In this document: piece after piece, positions 41,619 through 49,348 of the stretch | Layout of the letters: each line of letters starts with the position of its first letter | How positions within the stretch are numbered: the first letter of the stretch is position 1 | Source of the DNA: a virus | Reading direction: 5' to 3' (one strand) | DNA: 56,000 bases | IMG/VR virus record: IMGVR_UViG_3300044626_000250 | Coordinates: 1-56,000 of that record | Made by a program: the position numbers and the translations under genes | The notes under the pieces: model-generated | Told to the model about the DNA's origin: nothing | Databases searched by the model: none | The model's input: only the letters and a program-made list of their open reading frames with translations

Positions 41619-43931
41619 TTAATTTGCCAATTCATCGATTAGCTCTTCTGTTATAGGAGATGCAATCTCCTCATCAAGTTTTAAGTTATATCTATTAAGA
41701 TCTACTTTGAATTTGTAATATTTCATAAGATCTACAATAGAATTAATAACTTCAGTGTTACTAGCATAACCTCCTGTATAAGCCATTAAGGCATTTAAGA
41801 AAGGAAGCTTTTCAAATACATCTTTCATTTCATTATATAAATGATAGATTTCGTGATCAAATAAGTTGTGCTCTTCAGCAACAGTCAACATTGCTGCAAA
41901 CACGTCAGGACTAGAATGTGTATAATGTTTGTATTGATATTTATACAATGCATCTAGTTTATCATGCAAACTCGTACAAACACCATTTAGTTTATTCATA
42001 TTGTTGAAAGTGTTTTTGTATTTGTTTATAAGATTGTAAATCAAATGAGCTGTAACTATTCTCTTAAATGTTTTAGTTTTTCCTTCCATAAATTTGTCAT
42101 AAGTAATTAAATTGTGAATCTCTAAGTCTTTTAGTATGTTCATCTCTCTAGATGAGAAAGTCATGATCTTGAATTTTTGTTTTGCCATGATTTCATACAA
42201 TGGATCTAGTTTTAGATAGTCATCGTGATGAGCATATACAATCAGGTTTGGTTCTCTAGGAACTTCATTCAATTTCTTAGTGACAGGAACAAATTTACAT
42301 TTTCTACCATCGTTGTATCTCTCTAGATCTACACCTATCTTACCTACAATTTCTCCTTGTAATTTAATAATACGTTTACCATTATCATCTACTCTTGAAG
42401 TTGACATTCCTTTAGTTCTTACAGTCTTACGAGCATCAAGCCAAGATTTAGGAATAACAATTTCATCAAGGTTCTTCATTTTACTAATGAACATCTGTTG
42501 AATAGATTGAAACTCTTGTATTCTTTGTCTCCACTGAGTCTTTGGATGTAAACCAAGTTGAAGAATTTCAAAATACGTATTCATTCCTGTAGAAGATCTG
42601 TCTCCTAGTTGGTACGTTTCTTTCTTCTTAACAAAACTATATGTAGGACTTCCCCAAGATTTTGTATTAAGAGTTTCTCTCATATATATACGCTTGTTTG
42701 TTCCAAGAACTCCTGTATACAAATAACATTTTTCATCAGCATTAGAAGTTGTAACCTTTCTATTCCAATAGTTCTTAGCTTCTTTCATCTTATCTCTTTC
42801 TAGAAAATACATAACTTCGTATTCTCCAAAAATATAATCTCTATGTTTATGTAAAAGCTTTAGGTCAAGAAGTTCAATTCCATCAACCTTTGGCTCTTTA
42901 ATTTTCAACACAGAGAATTTCAAAAGATTCTCTATTTCCCAGTCACCATTGCCAATAATCTTAACTGTTTTAGTATAATTAGAATAATAATCAAATACAG
43001 TTTTGATATCTACAGAACTTGTGATTGAATCATTGTATTTTTCAATCATATAATCTGCAAGCTTTGCTATTTTATCAAGAATGATTTGTTTTGATTCTTG
43101 TGTATAACGTAAAGACTCTCTGTTAGGAGTTGGAAACAATCCATCAGTTAAAGAAAACTTAAGACCAATAGGAATGTTTATTCTATCTATACCAAGTTTA
43201 ATGAAATCTATAGGATAGTAGACATTATCTAGACAGATGTGTAATTGTGTTTCTTTAGATAGTTCTGAAAATTGGAATATATCATTTCTATGAATTAGGA
43301 AATCATTATTGATTCCATCTACATTGAAATAAACATTCTCAAAATAAGCAAGCTGCTCATTTATCTTATTTATAAAATCACTTCTATCCTGCCATTTAAC
43401 AGGAACAATAACTTTAACACCATTGTTCTCTGTTGTTGATTGTTCATATAATAGATCAATTGTATTTACATCTTCTCCTTCATACATCATATACTTACGC
43501 TCAACACCATTCTTTCTACATACAAAATAGAAACTAGAAGTGTAGGCAAGAGGGGCCTTGAAACCAAGACCCATCATACCTAATTCTGTGTTACTATCTC
43601 TCTTAGTAGACTTACCATATTTACTGATGATGTTCTTTACATCTTCAGCATCTAGACCAATACCAAAATCTTCAACAGAAAACTCATAGTTATCACTATC
43701 GTTTCTACTAAATGATACTACTATGGGTTTATCCACTCCAACTCTTCTATGACTATCTAGAGCATTACTTGCGCATTCTCTAATAGTTGAGCCTATTGAA
43801 TCTGAATATAGATTCTTACTTAACATCTGCATCAATATTTGTGCAGAATCTAAGTCTAGTGACATTCCAATTGAATCTTGTGATTCTCCTTGTTGTAATA
43901 CGTGTGCTTCTTTTTGTTTTTCTAAAATCAT
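41619..43931 (-). CDS. rIIA: rIIA-like GHKL ATPase
   Basis: A 770-residue protein with a GHKL (Hsp90/MutL-type) ATP-binding domain: the N-box E-C-A-S-N-A-L-D (E52, N56, D59), the G1 box EDFGIG (D88, G90, G92), and GMMGLGFKAPLAY (118-130). In phage this combination marks T4 rIIA-like proteins. The remainder has no recognisable motif. T4 RIIA is membrane-associated and affects lysis and exclusion; there are no transmembrane segments in this copy. It is followed by the rIIB-like gene. Confidence 0.85.
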   Translation of the reverse strand: MILEKQKEAHVLQQGESQDSIGMSLDLDSAQILMQMLSKNLYSDSIGSTIRECASNALDSHRRVGVDKPIVVSFSRNDSDNYEFSVEDFGIGLDAEDVKNIISKYGKSTKRDSNTELGMMGLGFKAPLAYTSSFYFVCRKNGVERKYMMYEGEDVNTIDLLYEQSTTENNGVKVIVPVKWQDRSDFINKINEQLAYFENVYFNVDGINNDFLIHRNDIFQFSELSKETQLHICLDNVYYPIDFIKLGIDRINIPIGLKFSLTDGLFPTPNRESLRYTQESKQIILDKIAKLADYMIEKYNDSITSSVDIKTVFDYYSNYTKTVKIIGNGDWEIENLLKFSVLKIKEPKVDGIELLDLKLLHKHRDYIFGEYEVMYFLERDKMKEAKNYWNRKVTTSNADEKCYLYTGVLGTNKRIYMRETLNTKSWGSPTYSFVKKKETYQLGDRSSTGMNTYFEILQLGLHPKTQWRQRIQEFQSIQQMFISKMKNLDEIVIPKSWLDARKTVRTKGMSTSRVDDNGKRIIKLQGEIVGKIGVDLERYNDGRKCKFVPVTKKLNEVPREPNLIVYAHHDDYLKLDPLYEIMAKQKFKIMTFSSREMNILKDLEIHNLITYDKFMEGKTKTFKRIVTAHLIYNLINKYKNTFNNMNKLNGVCTSLHDKLDALYKYQYKHYTHSSPDVFAAMLTVAEEHNLFDHEIYHLYNEMKDVFEKLPFLNALMAYTGGYASNTEVINSIVDLMKYYKFKVDLNRYNLKLDEEIASPITEELIDELAN

Positions 43932-43948
43932 TGTTCTAAGTTTTAAAA

Positions 43949-44191
43949 TTAATCTACTATTCCTCCTTTATAATAATTCTCAATTGTATTATGTACAGGA
44001 ATAAATTCCTTATAATATCTATTTGCCACTTCTTTATCTACAAAAGAATAATGACATCCATTACAATACTTCAAGCTATTGTTAAGATCATAAAATTTAA
44101 CAAAAGATTCTTCTGTATCTGGCCAATCTTCTGTTCTAATTAGTTTTGATTCTGCTCCTCTATAAGCTGCATTCCAATATTCTATTTTCAT
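43949..44191 (-). CDS. Hypothetical protein (80 aa)
   Basis: An 80-residue protein (MKIEYWNAAYRGAESKLIRT, then LKYCNGCHYSFVDKEVANRY), with a CNGCH motif that might bind metal. It is located between two small paralogous genes and rIIA. No function is recognised. Confidence 0.5.
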   Translation of the reverse strand: MKIEYWNAAYRGAESKLIRTEDWPDTEESFVKFYDLNNSLKYCNGCHYSFVDKEVANRYYKEFIPVHNTIENYYKGGIVD

Positions 44192-44203
44192 TGTTCTAAA
44201 TAT

Positions 44204-44482
44204 TTAATTGTTATTTTCTCTTTTTACTAAAAATATATCTCTACCTCCTAAGTATTGATACATTGCATCATTGTGTTTTGTAACATCTTGTTCAAAAATT
44301 CTACTTTTCCATGTCCAAGTACCATTACCTCTTATGTCTCTTCTAAGACTCACTTTAAATGTTGCTCCATCTTTTTTAGAAGGGAGTCTTAACACTTTTA
44401 AGTATTTTAAATCACTATTTGCTGAGATGATTATTTCATCTCCAACTTCTACTTCACTAACTCGTATTAATCTATTTTCCAT
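44204..44482 (-). CDS. MENR-family small protein, paralogue 1 (92 aa)
   Basis: A 92-residue protein. It starts MENRLIRVSEVEVGDEIIIS, continues KYLKVLRLPSKKD and ends FLVKRENNN. It shares its start (MENR, VGDEI), KYLKVL and the LVKRE ending with the next upstream gene, so the two are tandem paralogues. The predicted fold is a small beta barrel. No function is known. The two genes overlap by one base. Confidence 0.55.
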   Translation of the reverse strand: MENRLIRVSEVEVGDEIIISANSDLKYLKVLRLPSKKDGATFKVSLRRDIRGNGTWTWKSRIFEQDVTKHNDAMYQYLGGRDIFLVKRENNN

Positions 44483-44823
44483 TATATTTCTCTTTTAACT
44501 AACCATAATTTTTTAAAATTCAAATCAAATCTCTCAACAGGACTATTTTCTTCAGGAGCTTTAATGTTATATTCCTTAACATCATATGTATATGGAACAA
44601 TACCTTTTACCTTATGGTCATATTTAGTTCCTTGTTTAGAGGTGACATCTACATTCACTTTACATCTTACAGATACATATCTATCTACTCCTGTTCTCCA
44701 TGTCCATCCCACTTTACTCTTTCTAGGAGTTTCTAACACCTTTAAGTATTTACCTTGTTGTGTTAATGTTAGAATTTCATCTCCTGGTTGTAATTCTTCA
44801 ATTGTAATTTCTCTATTTTCCAT
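44482..44823 (-). CDS. MENR-family small protein, paralogue 2 (113 aa)
   Basis: A 113-residue protein (MENREITIEELQPGDEILTL, then GKYLKVLETPRKSK, WTWRTGVDRYVSVRCKVNVD, ending LWLVKREI). It is a paralogue of the 44204 gene, with about 20 extra residues in the middle. The pair looks like a duplication that has diverged. Confidence 0.55.
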   Translation of the reverse strand: MENREITIEELQPGDEILTLTQQGKYLKVLETPRKSKVGWTWRTGVDRYVSVRCKVNVDVTSKQGTKYDHKVKGIVPYTYDVKEYNIKAPEENSPVERFDLNFKKLWLVKREI

Positions 44824-44835
44824 TGTTTTTAATTG

Positions 44836-45552
44836 TTAAAAGGGCATACCATCTAGCCACGCAATTGTTTCATTGTGGTTTTCCCATATTATTTTATTTA
44901 CTTTTCCAAATGTTCCTTCTGTATCCCAATCCATTCCTCTATAACTTGCAGAAGCTGGATGACTGACAATAAATTGCCATGTAAAAGGAGCACAATACTT
45001 CTTATACTTAGCTGCTTCTTTACCAAAATAAACTGTTGGAACATTTGTTTCATTAATTACATTTTCATATAAATATTTAATGAATGGTTCCCAGACATCT
45101 AAATGACTGCCTGCTTTGTTTATTTCTGTTGTAAGAGCTGCATTAAGCATAAGCACTCCTTGATTAGCTAGATATTGCACATCTGGATTTCTCCACCAAT
45201 CAAGGTTTAACCCATTAAACAATTCTGTTTCTATTCCATAATAGAATTGATCTAATGTTGGTTGTAGTTTTCCTGTTATAGAACAGCCCATTAATAGGCC
45301 ATCAGCTACAGGACTTCCATTGTAGGTAGTGTGATAGGGACATAATCCCATAAGAACAACTTTAAGTTCATCTAGAGGAGTTTCTTTGAAACATCTCCAA
45401 ACAAGTGAAGAAAGAGGGGCAATAGTTTTACCCCTCTTACTGTCAAACTTTAAGCGTTCATATATTTTATCACAATCTTCACTTTCTATGAATGGCCTGA
45501 GTTTCTCATGCCAGCTTTCATGAATCTTGTCTTCAAAACTAGTCCACTTCAT
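44836..45552 (-). CDS. ung: Uracil-DNA-glycosylase-fold protein with altered motif A (GLCPYH)
   Basis: A 238-residue protein of the family 1 UDG fold. Motif A, normally GQDPYH, reads GLCPYH (residues 69-74), so the catalytic Asp is replaced by Cys71 and the adjacent Gln by Leu. Other landmarks are intact: GSPVADGLLMGCS, VLMLNAALTTE with GSH, and motif B as SHPASASYRG (H198). The coding bases (ATGGGATTATGTCCCTATCAC on the minus strand) are unambiguous. In family 1 enzymes loss of this Asp reduces activity strongly, so this copy may be inactive, slow, or use another mechanism, or serve as a DNA-binding or decoy protein. It overlaps the next gene upstream by 14 bases. Confidence 0.8.
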   Translation of the reverse strand: MKWTSFEDKIHESWHEKLRPFIESEDCDKIYERLKFDSKRGKTIAPLSSLVWRCFKETPLDELKVVLMGLCPYHTTYNGSPVADGLLMGCSITGKLQPTLDQFYYGIETELFNGLNLDWWRNPDVQYLANQGVLMLNAALTTEINKAGSHLDVWEPFIKYLYENVINETNVPTVYFGKEAAKYKKYCAPFTWQFIVSHPASASYRGMDWDTEGTFGKVNKIIWENHNETIAWLDGMPF

Positions 45553-45718
45553 CTTCTATTAATTGTCTAATTGATTCTTTACATAATTCTATTTCGTGAT
45601 CAGGTGATCCTCCTTCTTCTATTTCATCATGACATAAAGAAACATAGTCCCATATTTCACTAAACTTATCTGGGTGAGAATTCTTGAATCCTCTAGCCCA
45701 TTGTACTAACTCTTCCAT
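45539..45718 (-). CDS. Small acidic hypothetical protein (59 aa)
   Basis: A 59-residue acidic, helical frame (MEELVQWARGFKNSHPDKFS, then EIWDYVSLCHDEIEEGGSPD). Its ATG overlaps the DUF932-like stop (TAATG), and its own TAG lies inside the UDG-like gene, so it is translationally coupled to both. An acidic small protein next to a UDG-fold protein recalls known UDG inhibitors such as PBS2 Ugi in size and charge, but no sequence similarity is claimed. Confidence 0.5.
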   Translation of the reverse strand: MEELVQWARGFKNSHPDKFSEIWDYVSLCHDEIEEGGSPDHEIELCKESIRQLIEDEVD

Positions 45719-46494
45719 TATACAGGGAATAATTCTAATTGATTAGCAACAGGAAGAGGAAGAATCATTTCTTGTTTCTTACTAACAATGCCAGAAGCTT
45801 GAACAAAGAAACTATGAGCATCTATATGATTATTCATCCATAAGCTTGGGTGAACTTCTTTCATACTAAATGTTGTAAACTGGTAAAGCTCCCATAAACT
45901 ATTAGCTGCACCATAATCATGTGTTGGTTTTTCTAATTCTCTTTTGATTATGTTCATCTGTGTAGATTCAATGAATTGTTCTTCAATAATCATACGACCA
46001 ATTAGTTCAGCTTGAGCTCTTCTATCTAATTCAATAGTTTTCATAACTTCTCTTTCAGCTTGCATATTTTGAAAAGCTTCTCCTGCTCTTTTTATATACT
46101 CTGTAATAGCTTGTGGTGTAAATGTTTGGATTTCTCCTTGGTGTTTCTTTTTGAAAGCACCATAATCACCTGACACACATCCATTCTCACATATAAATAT
46201 CTTAGTTCCAATAGCAAACTTTAATGATAAGCTCTTATCATATGAATTCTGCCAACCAATTTGCAATTGCATTTCTGAATCAGCTACATTTCTAATAGCA
46301 AATTTACCATTAGCAACATTACCATTTCTTGCAGATGAATACAGTTCTGTTTGTAATTCAAAACCTGCTTGATGAATACTCTCTAGTGTAAGATCCATCA
46401 GTTGTGCATGACTCACTGGTTTGTAAGTTCGTGTTTGTTCAGGAAGTTCTGCAGCTAGCAACATTCCTTTTGTTGTTCCATAAGTTGTTTCCAT
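45718..46494 (-). CDS. DUF932-like protein with C-terminal QLELF
   Basis: A 258-residue protein. The sequence from SHAQLMDLTLESIHQAGFEL to NGKFAIRNVADSEMQLQIGW and the later ENGCVSGDYG segment resemble the DUF932/phage-plasmid-like family. The extreme C-terminus, VANQLELFPV, contains QLELF, a match to the bacterial sliding-clamp-binding peptide QL(S/D)LF. This suggests an association with the replication fork. The DNA polymerase ends with the related QLNLF. Family membership is from pattern recognition and the clamp interaction is inferred. Confidence 0.6.
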   Translation of the reverse strand: METTYGTTKGMLLAAELPEQTRTYKPVSHAQLMDLTLESIHQAGFELQTELYSSARNGNVANGKFAIRNVADSEMQLQIGWQNSYDKSLSLKFAIGTKIFICENGCVSGDYGAFKKKHQGEIQTFTPQAITEYIKRAGEAFQNMQAEREVMKTIELDRRAQAELIGRMIIEEQFIESTQMNIIKRELEKPTHDYGAANSLWELYQFTTFSMKEVHPSLWMNNHIDAHSFFVQASGIVSKKQEMILPLPVANQLELFPV

Positions 46495-46498
46495 TGTT

Positions 46499-46678
46499 TT
46501 ATTGTTTTAAATCCATTTTTCTATTAAAAAATCTACTAAGAATGCCTTCAAGGTTTTCTATACTAATACATTCAGCTTCATCATTGTATGTAGTTAATAA
46601 CCATTCAACATTTTCTTTAATCTGTTCTTCAAGAAGATCTAATTTTTCTTCTTCTTCTAAATCATTGTAATCTCTCAT
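46499..46678 (-). CDS. Small acidic helical protein (59 aa)
   Basis: A 59-residue frame (MRDYNDLEEEEKLDLLEEQI, then KENVEWLLTTYNDEAECISI), strongly acidic at the N-terminus and helical. Its ATG overlaps the primase stop in ATGA form; its stop lies 4 bases before the DUF932-like start. Function is unknown. Confidence 0.5.
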   Translation of the reverse strand: MRDYNDLEEEEKLDLLEEQIKENVEWLLTTYNDEAECISIENLEGILSRFFNRKMDLKQ

Positions 46679-47676
46679 AATAATTTTTTCTTTTTTAATA
46701 CTTGTTCTAGTTTATTCATTCCATAATCTTTTGCAAGGTCTGCAAAGTCTTTAATACCATCTGATAGATAGGTCCTAGGTACATTTATATATTCAAAACC
46801 AAATAGTTTTGTTATCTCCTGAGAGTTCTTTACACCTGTGGGATCAGAATCAAATGCTAATATTTGTCTTGGAGAATGTGCTTTAAATAGTTCTACATTT
46901 TCCTGAGAGAAGCATGATATTCCTTCATTCTGTACTGCTGTGCAGTTTGGATATAGTTTCTTCATCACCATGTAATCCTTTTTACTTTTATTAATGATTA
47001 GTGGTGTGTCTGAAGGACTAATGTTTCCATCTATAGCTGTAATAGGAACATTATTAGGAACCCATTTCCATTTAGCTTCGACAAATGGTCTATATATCTT
47101 CCAATGGCCATCATATAGATAACCAAATCTAAGATCAGAATCTTTAAGAGAAAACTTCTGTTTGTTTAGATAAACTTCTTTAATAGCATATACATTGTTA
47201 TCTTTTAGATCTTGTATGTCCTGATGATATAGATTCCAATATGCTAGTTCATCATTGTTAAACTTTCTGGTTACCACTTGTATTAATGAATATCTCTTAC
47301 CAATCTCTTCAGGTTGTTTGTATGACTGTGTAATCACCTTGTAATCACCAACCACTCCTGTGGATATACCAAGACCAAAATCTCTATCAATCATCTTTAG
47401 GACATCAGGAAAACTTGATACGTTATATAGCATCTGTACAAAATTGAAGCAGTTACCTCTTTTGTTTGCATCAGCAAAATCTATAAAACTCACATTACCA
47501 TGTTTTGTACCTATAATAAAAGAAGGATTGTCATCTTTTCTAAAAGGACTATTAGTAGCTACATTCAACTTCCAATTCTTATTACCCATATAAAACCTAA
47601 ATATATCATATTCTGATATCTTACTAAGAATAGATTCTGTACTTAATTTTTCTTTTCTTTTTCCTTGTATAGCCAT
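46675..47676 (-). CDS. dnaG: DnaG-like primase with TOPRIM domain, lacking zinc-finger cysteines
   Basis: A 333-residue protein. N-terminal landmarks SPFRKDDNPSF and GNVSFIDFADANKRGNCFNF correspond to the zinc-binding domain of DnaG-like primases but lack its CxxH and CxxC ligands (only C76 is present). The TOPRIM part has PLIINKSKKDYMVMKKL (residues 226-241), IQNEGISCFS-like residues, and ILAFDSDPTG (D276, D278, G281). It would synthesise RNA primers with the neighbouring helicase. It follows the SSB-like gene and a terminator. Confidence 0.82.
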   Translation of the reverse strand: MAIQGKRKEKLSTESILSKISEYDIFRFYMGNKNWKLNVATNSPFRKDDNPSFIIGTKHGNVSFIDFADANKRGNCFNFVQMLYNVSSFPDVLKMIDRDFGLGISTGVVGDYKVITQSYKQPEEIGKRYSLIQVVTRKFNNDELAYWNLYHQDIQDLKDNNVYAIKEVYLNKQKFSLKDSDLRFGYLYDGHWKIYRPFVEAKWKWVPNNVPITAIDGNISPSDTPLIINKSKKDYMVMKKLYPNCTAVQNEGISCFSQENVELFKAHSPRQILAFDSDPTGVKNSQEITKLFGFEYINVPRTYLSDGIKDFADLAKDYGMNKLEQVLKKKKLL

Positions 47677-47686
47677 AATATAAATT

Positions 47687-47713
47687 AAAAACCCTCTACA
47701 TTTCTGCAGAGGG
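47687..47713 (-). terminator. Intrinsic terminator before primase gene
   Basis: Arms CCCTCT/AGAGGG with a 10-base loop, followed on the minus strand by TTTTTAATT. It is located between the SSB-like stop (47736) and the primase ATG (47676), so it may attenuate and not fully stop transcription. Confidence 0.7.
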
Positions 47714-47735
47714 CTTCTATTAATAATTAATTCAA

Positions 47736-48602
47736 TTAATAATCATCACCATCTTCTGAAATGAATTTGTCTGATGCAACCAAGTTGTCATCTGGATTAT
47801 AATCTTGAATGTCTTTGAATGTGTAATAGTCTTTACAACCATATTCACCAATCACATTAACAACAAATCTTTCGTGTGGTTTTAAATCTTTAGATTTCTT
47901 GTTAGTCAATTGTTTTAACACATCTTTGTTAGAATAGTCAATCAATCTAAAATTCTTTAAAGAATATGCAGGGAAGAAAGCTTTATTGTATACACCTTGG
48001 TATTCTTTAGACTCTCCATCTTTCTCTTTAACTATTACAATAGCCAAAGCTCCAACATTACCACACCATTCTCCACCAATTTGATCTTTCAAATCTTTAA
48101 CATTACCCTTCATTAGTTTCTTCCAATCAAGTTGTAATGTTGTATCAGCATGGCGATAGTCAAGTTCACTCAACCATCCACGAATGAAGTTGTAAAGATC
48201 TTCTTCACCAACATATGCCTGACGATAATCTCTTGTAGTAAACCACTCTGGTAAATTACTAGGATCATCTGCCCAAGAACATGTACCAATTTCATTGATA
48301 TATTGTTGCTTTGTACCATCTTTGTTTTCTCTCTCTTTATTCTCTAAGAAGAAAGACACTTTAAACTTATCTTGATTCTTAACTTCTTCAAGCCAAAAAT
48401 CTATTCTAAGCACTGTATTACCATCTCTTTCATTGAGATATTCTGCAGCTTTAGAATCTTCTTTAATATCCATACCTAGAACATCTTTAAATTGTTCAAT
48501 GGTTGGATTAATGGCTATCACTTTAGCCTCAAATAATCCTACTTTCTTTCCAAAGTCAGTTGACAATGTACTTTCTCTTTTACTTCCTCCAATTGCGCTC
48601 AT
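47736..48602 (-). CDS. Probable single-stranded-DNA-binding protein
   Basis: A 288-residue protein located between the ATPase and primase. The predicted beta-rich central domain (TVLRIDFWLEEVKNQDKFKV, then VSFFLENKERENKDGTK, and VGALAIVIVKEKDGESKEYQ) and the acidic C-terminus (SEDGDDY) fit the layout of phage SSB proteins: an OB-like core plus an acidic tail that recruits partners. The crAss-like phages I know of carry an SSB in the same part of the replication block. No signature motif can be claimed, so this is an inference from context and tail. Confidence 0.55.
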   Translation of the reverse strand: MSAIGGSKRESTLSTDFGKKVGLFEAKVIAINPTIEQFKDVLGMDIKEDSKAAEYLNERDGNTVLRIDFWLEEVKNQDKFKVSFFLENKERENKDGTKQQYINEIGTCSWADDPSNLPEWFTTRDYRQAYVGEEDLYNFIRGWLSELDYRHADTTLQLDWKKLMKGNVKDLKDQIGGEWCGNVGALAIVIVKEKDGESKEYQGVYNKAFFPAYSLKNFRLIDYSNKDVLKQLTNKKSKDLKPHERFVVNVIGEYGCKDYYTFKDIQDYNPDDNLVASDKFISEDGDDY

Positions 48603-48617
48603 TTTTGTTTATTTAAT

Positions 48618-49289
48618 TTAGTTATAATATTCTCTTATTGTGTTAGACACTTCTTGTAAATTATTTGGTATTTTCAATTCACTAAACATTCCATCAGGAG
48701 ATTTAGCAGGGAACTTCTTGTAACGATTTGTTACAAAGTTATAATCAATAGTCCCATCTTTCTTTTCTTCTACATTAGTATATAATACCACTGTAAAAAG
48801 TCCTTCAAGATTAATTTGGTTATCAATAAGTTTACCTGCAGTTTTGATCTTATACCCTACAATCTCTCCACCATCTTCAATAGATTCAGGGTGAGTGAAA
48901 TAGTATATGATAAGATCATCTCTTAATTGTCTAGCAGTTCTAACAAGGTCCACCATATCTTTAGCCATTAAGCTAAATTTAGTAAAACCTGTCTCAGTTG
49001 CTTTTGCCACCATATTGAATCCCATAATGTAATTACTGTCTTCGATAATGATTTGCTTAATGTGAGGAGCTTTTTCTGAGATTGTTTTTAGCAATCTAGA
49101 GATTTCATTTGCATCATCTGCCTCTTTGTAATTCTTGCTGTCTACGTTGTACAACTTCTCGCTTCCTTTAAATGGAAGCTCTTTTTTCGCTACGTTAATA
49201 ATGTACGTTTCCTTTGGGTCTAAATGCTTGATGCTAGTTGATTTTCCAGTACCAGTCTGCCCTACAATTCCAATTAGTTTTGAACTCAT
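48618..49289 (-). CDS. Sak4/AAA-type recombination ATPase
   Basis: A 223-residue protein with Walker A GQTGTGKS (residues 10-17) near the N-terminus, KQIIIEDSNYIMG (Walker B) and DDLIIYYFTHPES (sensor-like). This layout is found in phage AAA_24/Sak4-like proteins, which assist single-strand annealing and homologous recombination. A promoter-like element lies just upstream, and the SSB-like gene follows 15 bases downstream, as often with Sak4. The ATPase class is secure and the exact role inferred. Confidence 0.78.
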   Translation of the reverse strand: MSSKLIGIVGQTGTGKSTSIKHLDPKETYIINVAKKELPFKGSEKLYNVDSKNYKEADDANEISRLLKTISEKAPHIKQIIIEDSNYIMGFNMVAKATETGFTKFSLMAKDMVDLVRTARQLRDDLIIYYFTHPESIEDGGEIVGYKIKTAGKLIDNQINLEGLFTVVLYTNVEEKKDGTIDYNFVTNRYKKFPAKSPDGMFSELKIPNNLQEVSNTIREYYN

Positions 49290-49313
49290 TTTAATTTATT
49301 TAATTAGTGTTTT

Positions 49314-49347
49314 TAAAGATATAAATATACGTATAATTTTTTTAATT
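49314..49347 (-). promoter_or_regulatory. Candidate promoter of the ATPase-SSB unit
   Basis: Minus strand AATTAAAAAAATTA, then TACGTATATTTA, then TATCTTTA. The first and last parts equal parts of the recA element, with 12 bases between them instead of one. It contains the palindrome TATACGTATA (49326-49335). Confidence 0.4.
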
Positions 49348-49348
49348 A

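Noticed and set aside
49326-49335. Palindrome TATACGTATA as an operator.
   Set aside because: A short AT-rich palindrome in an AT-rich spacer is not strong evidence; it is mentioned only within the promoter candidate.
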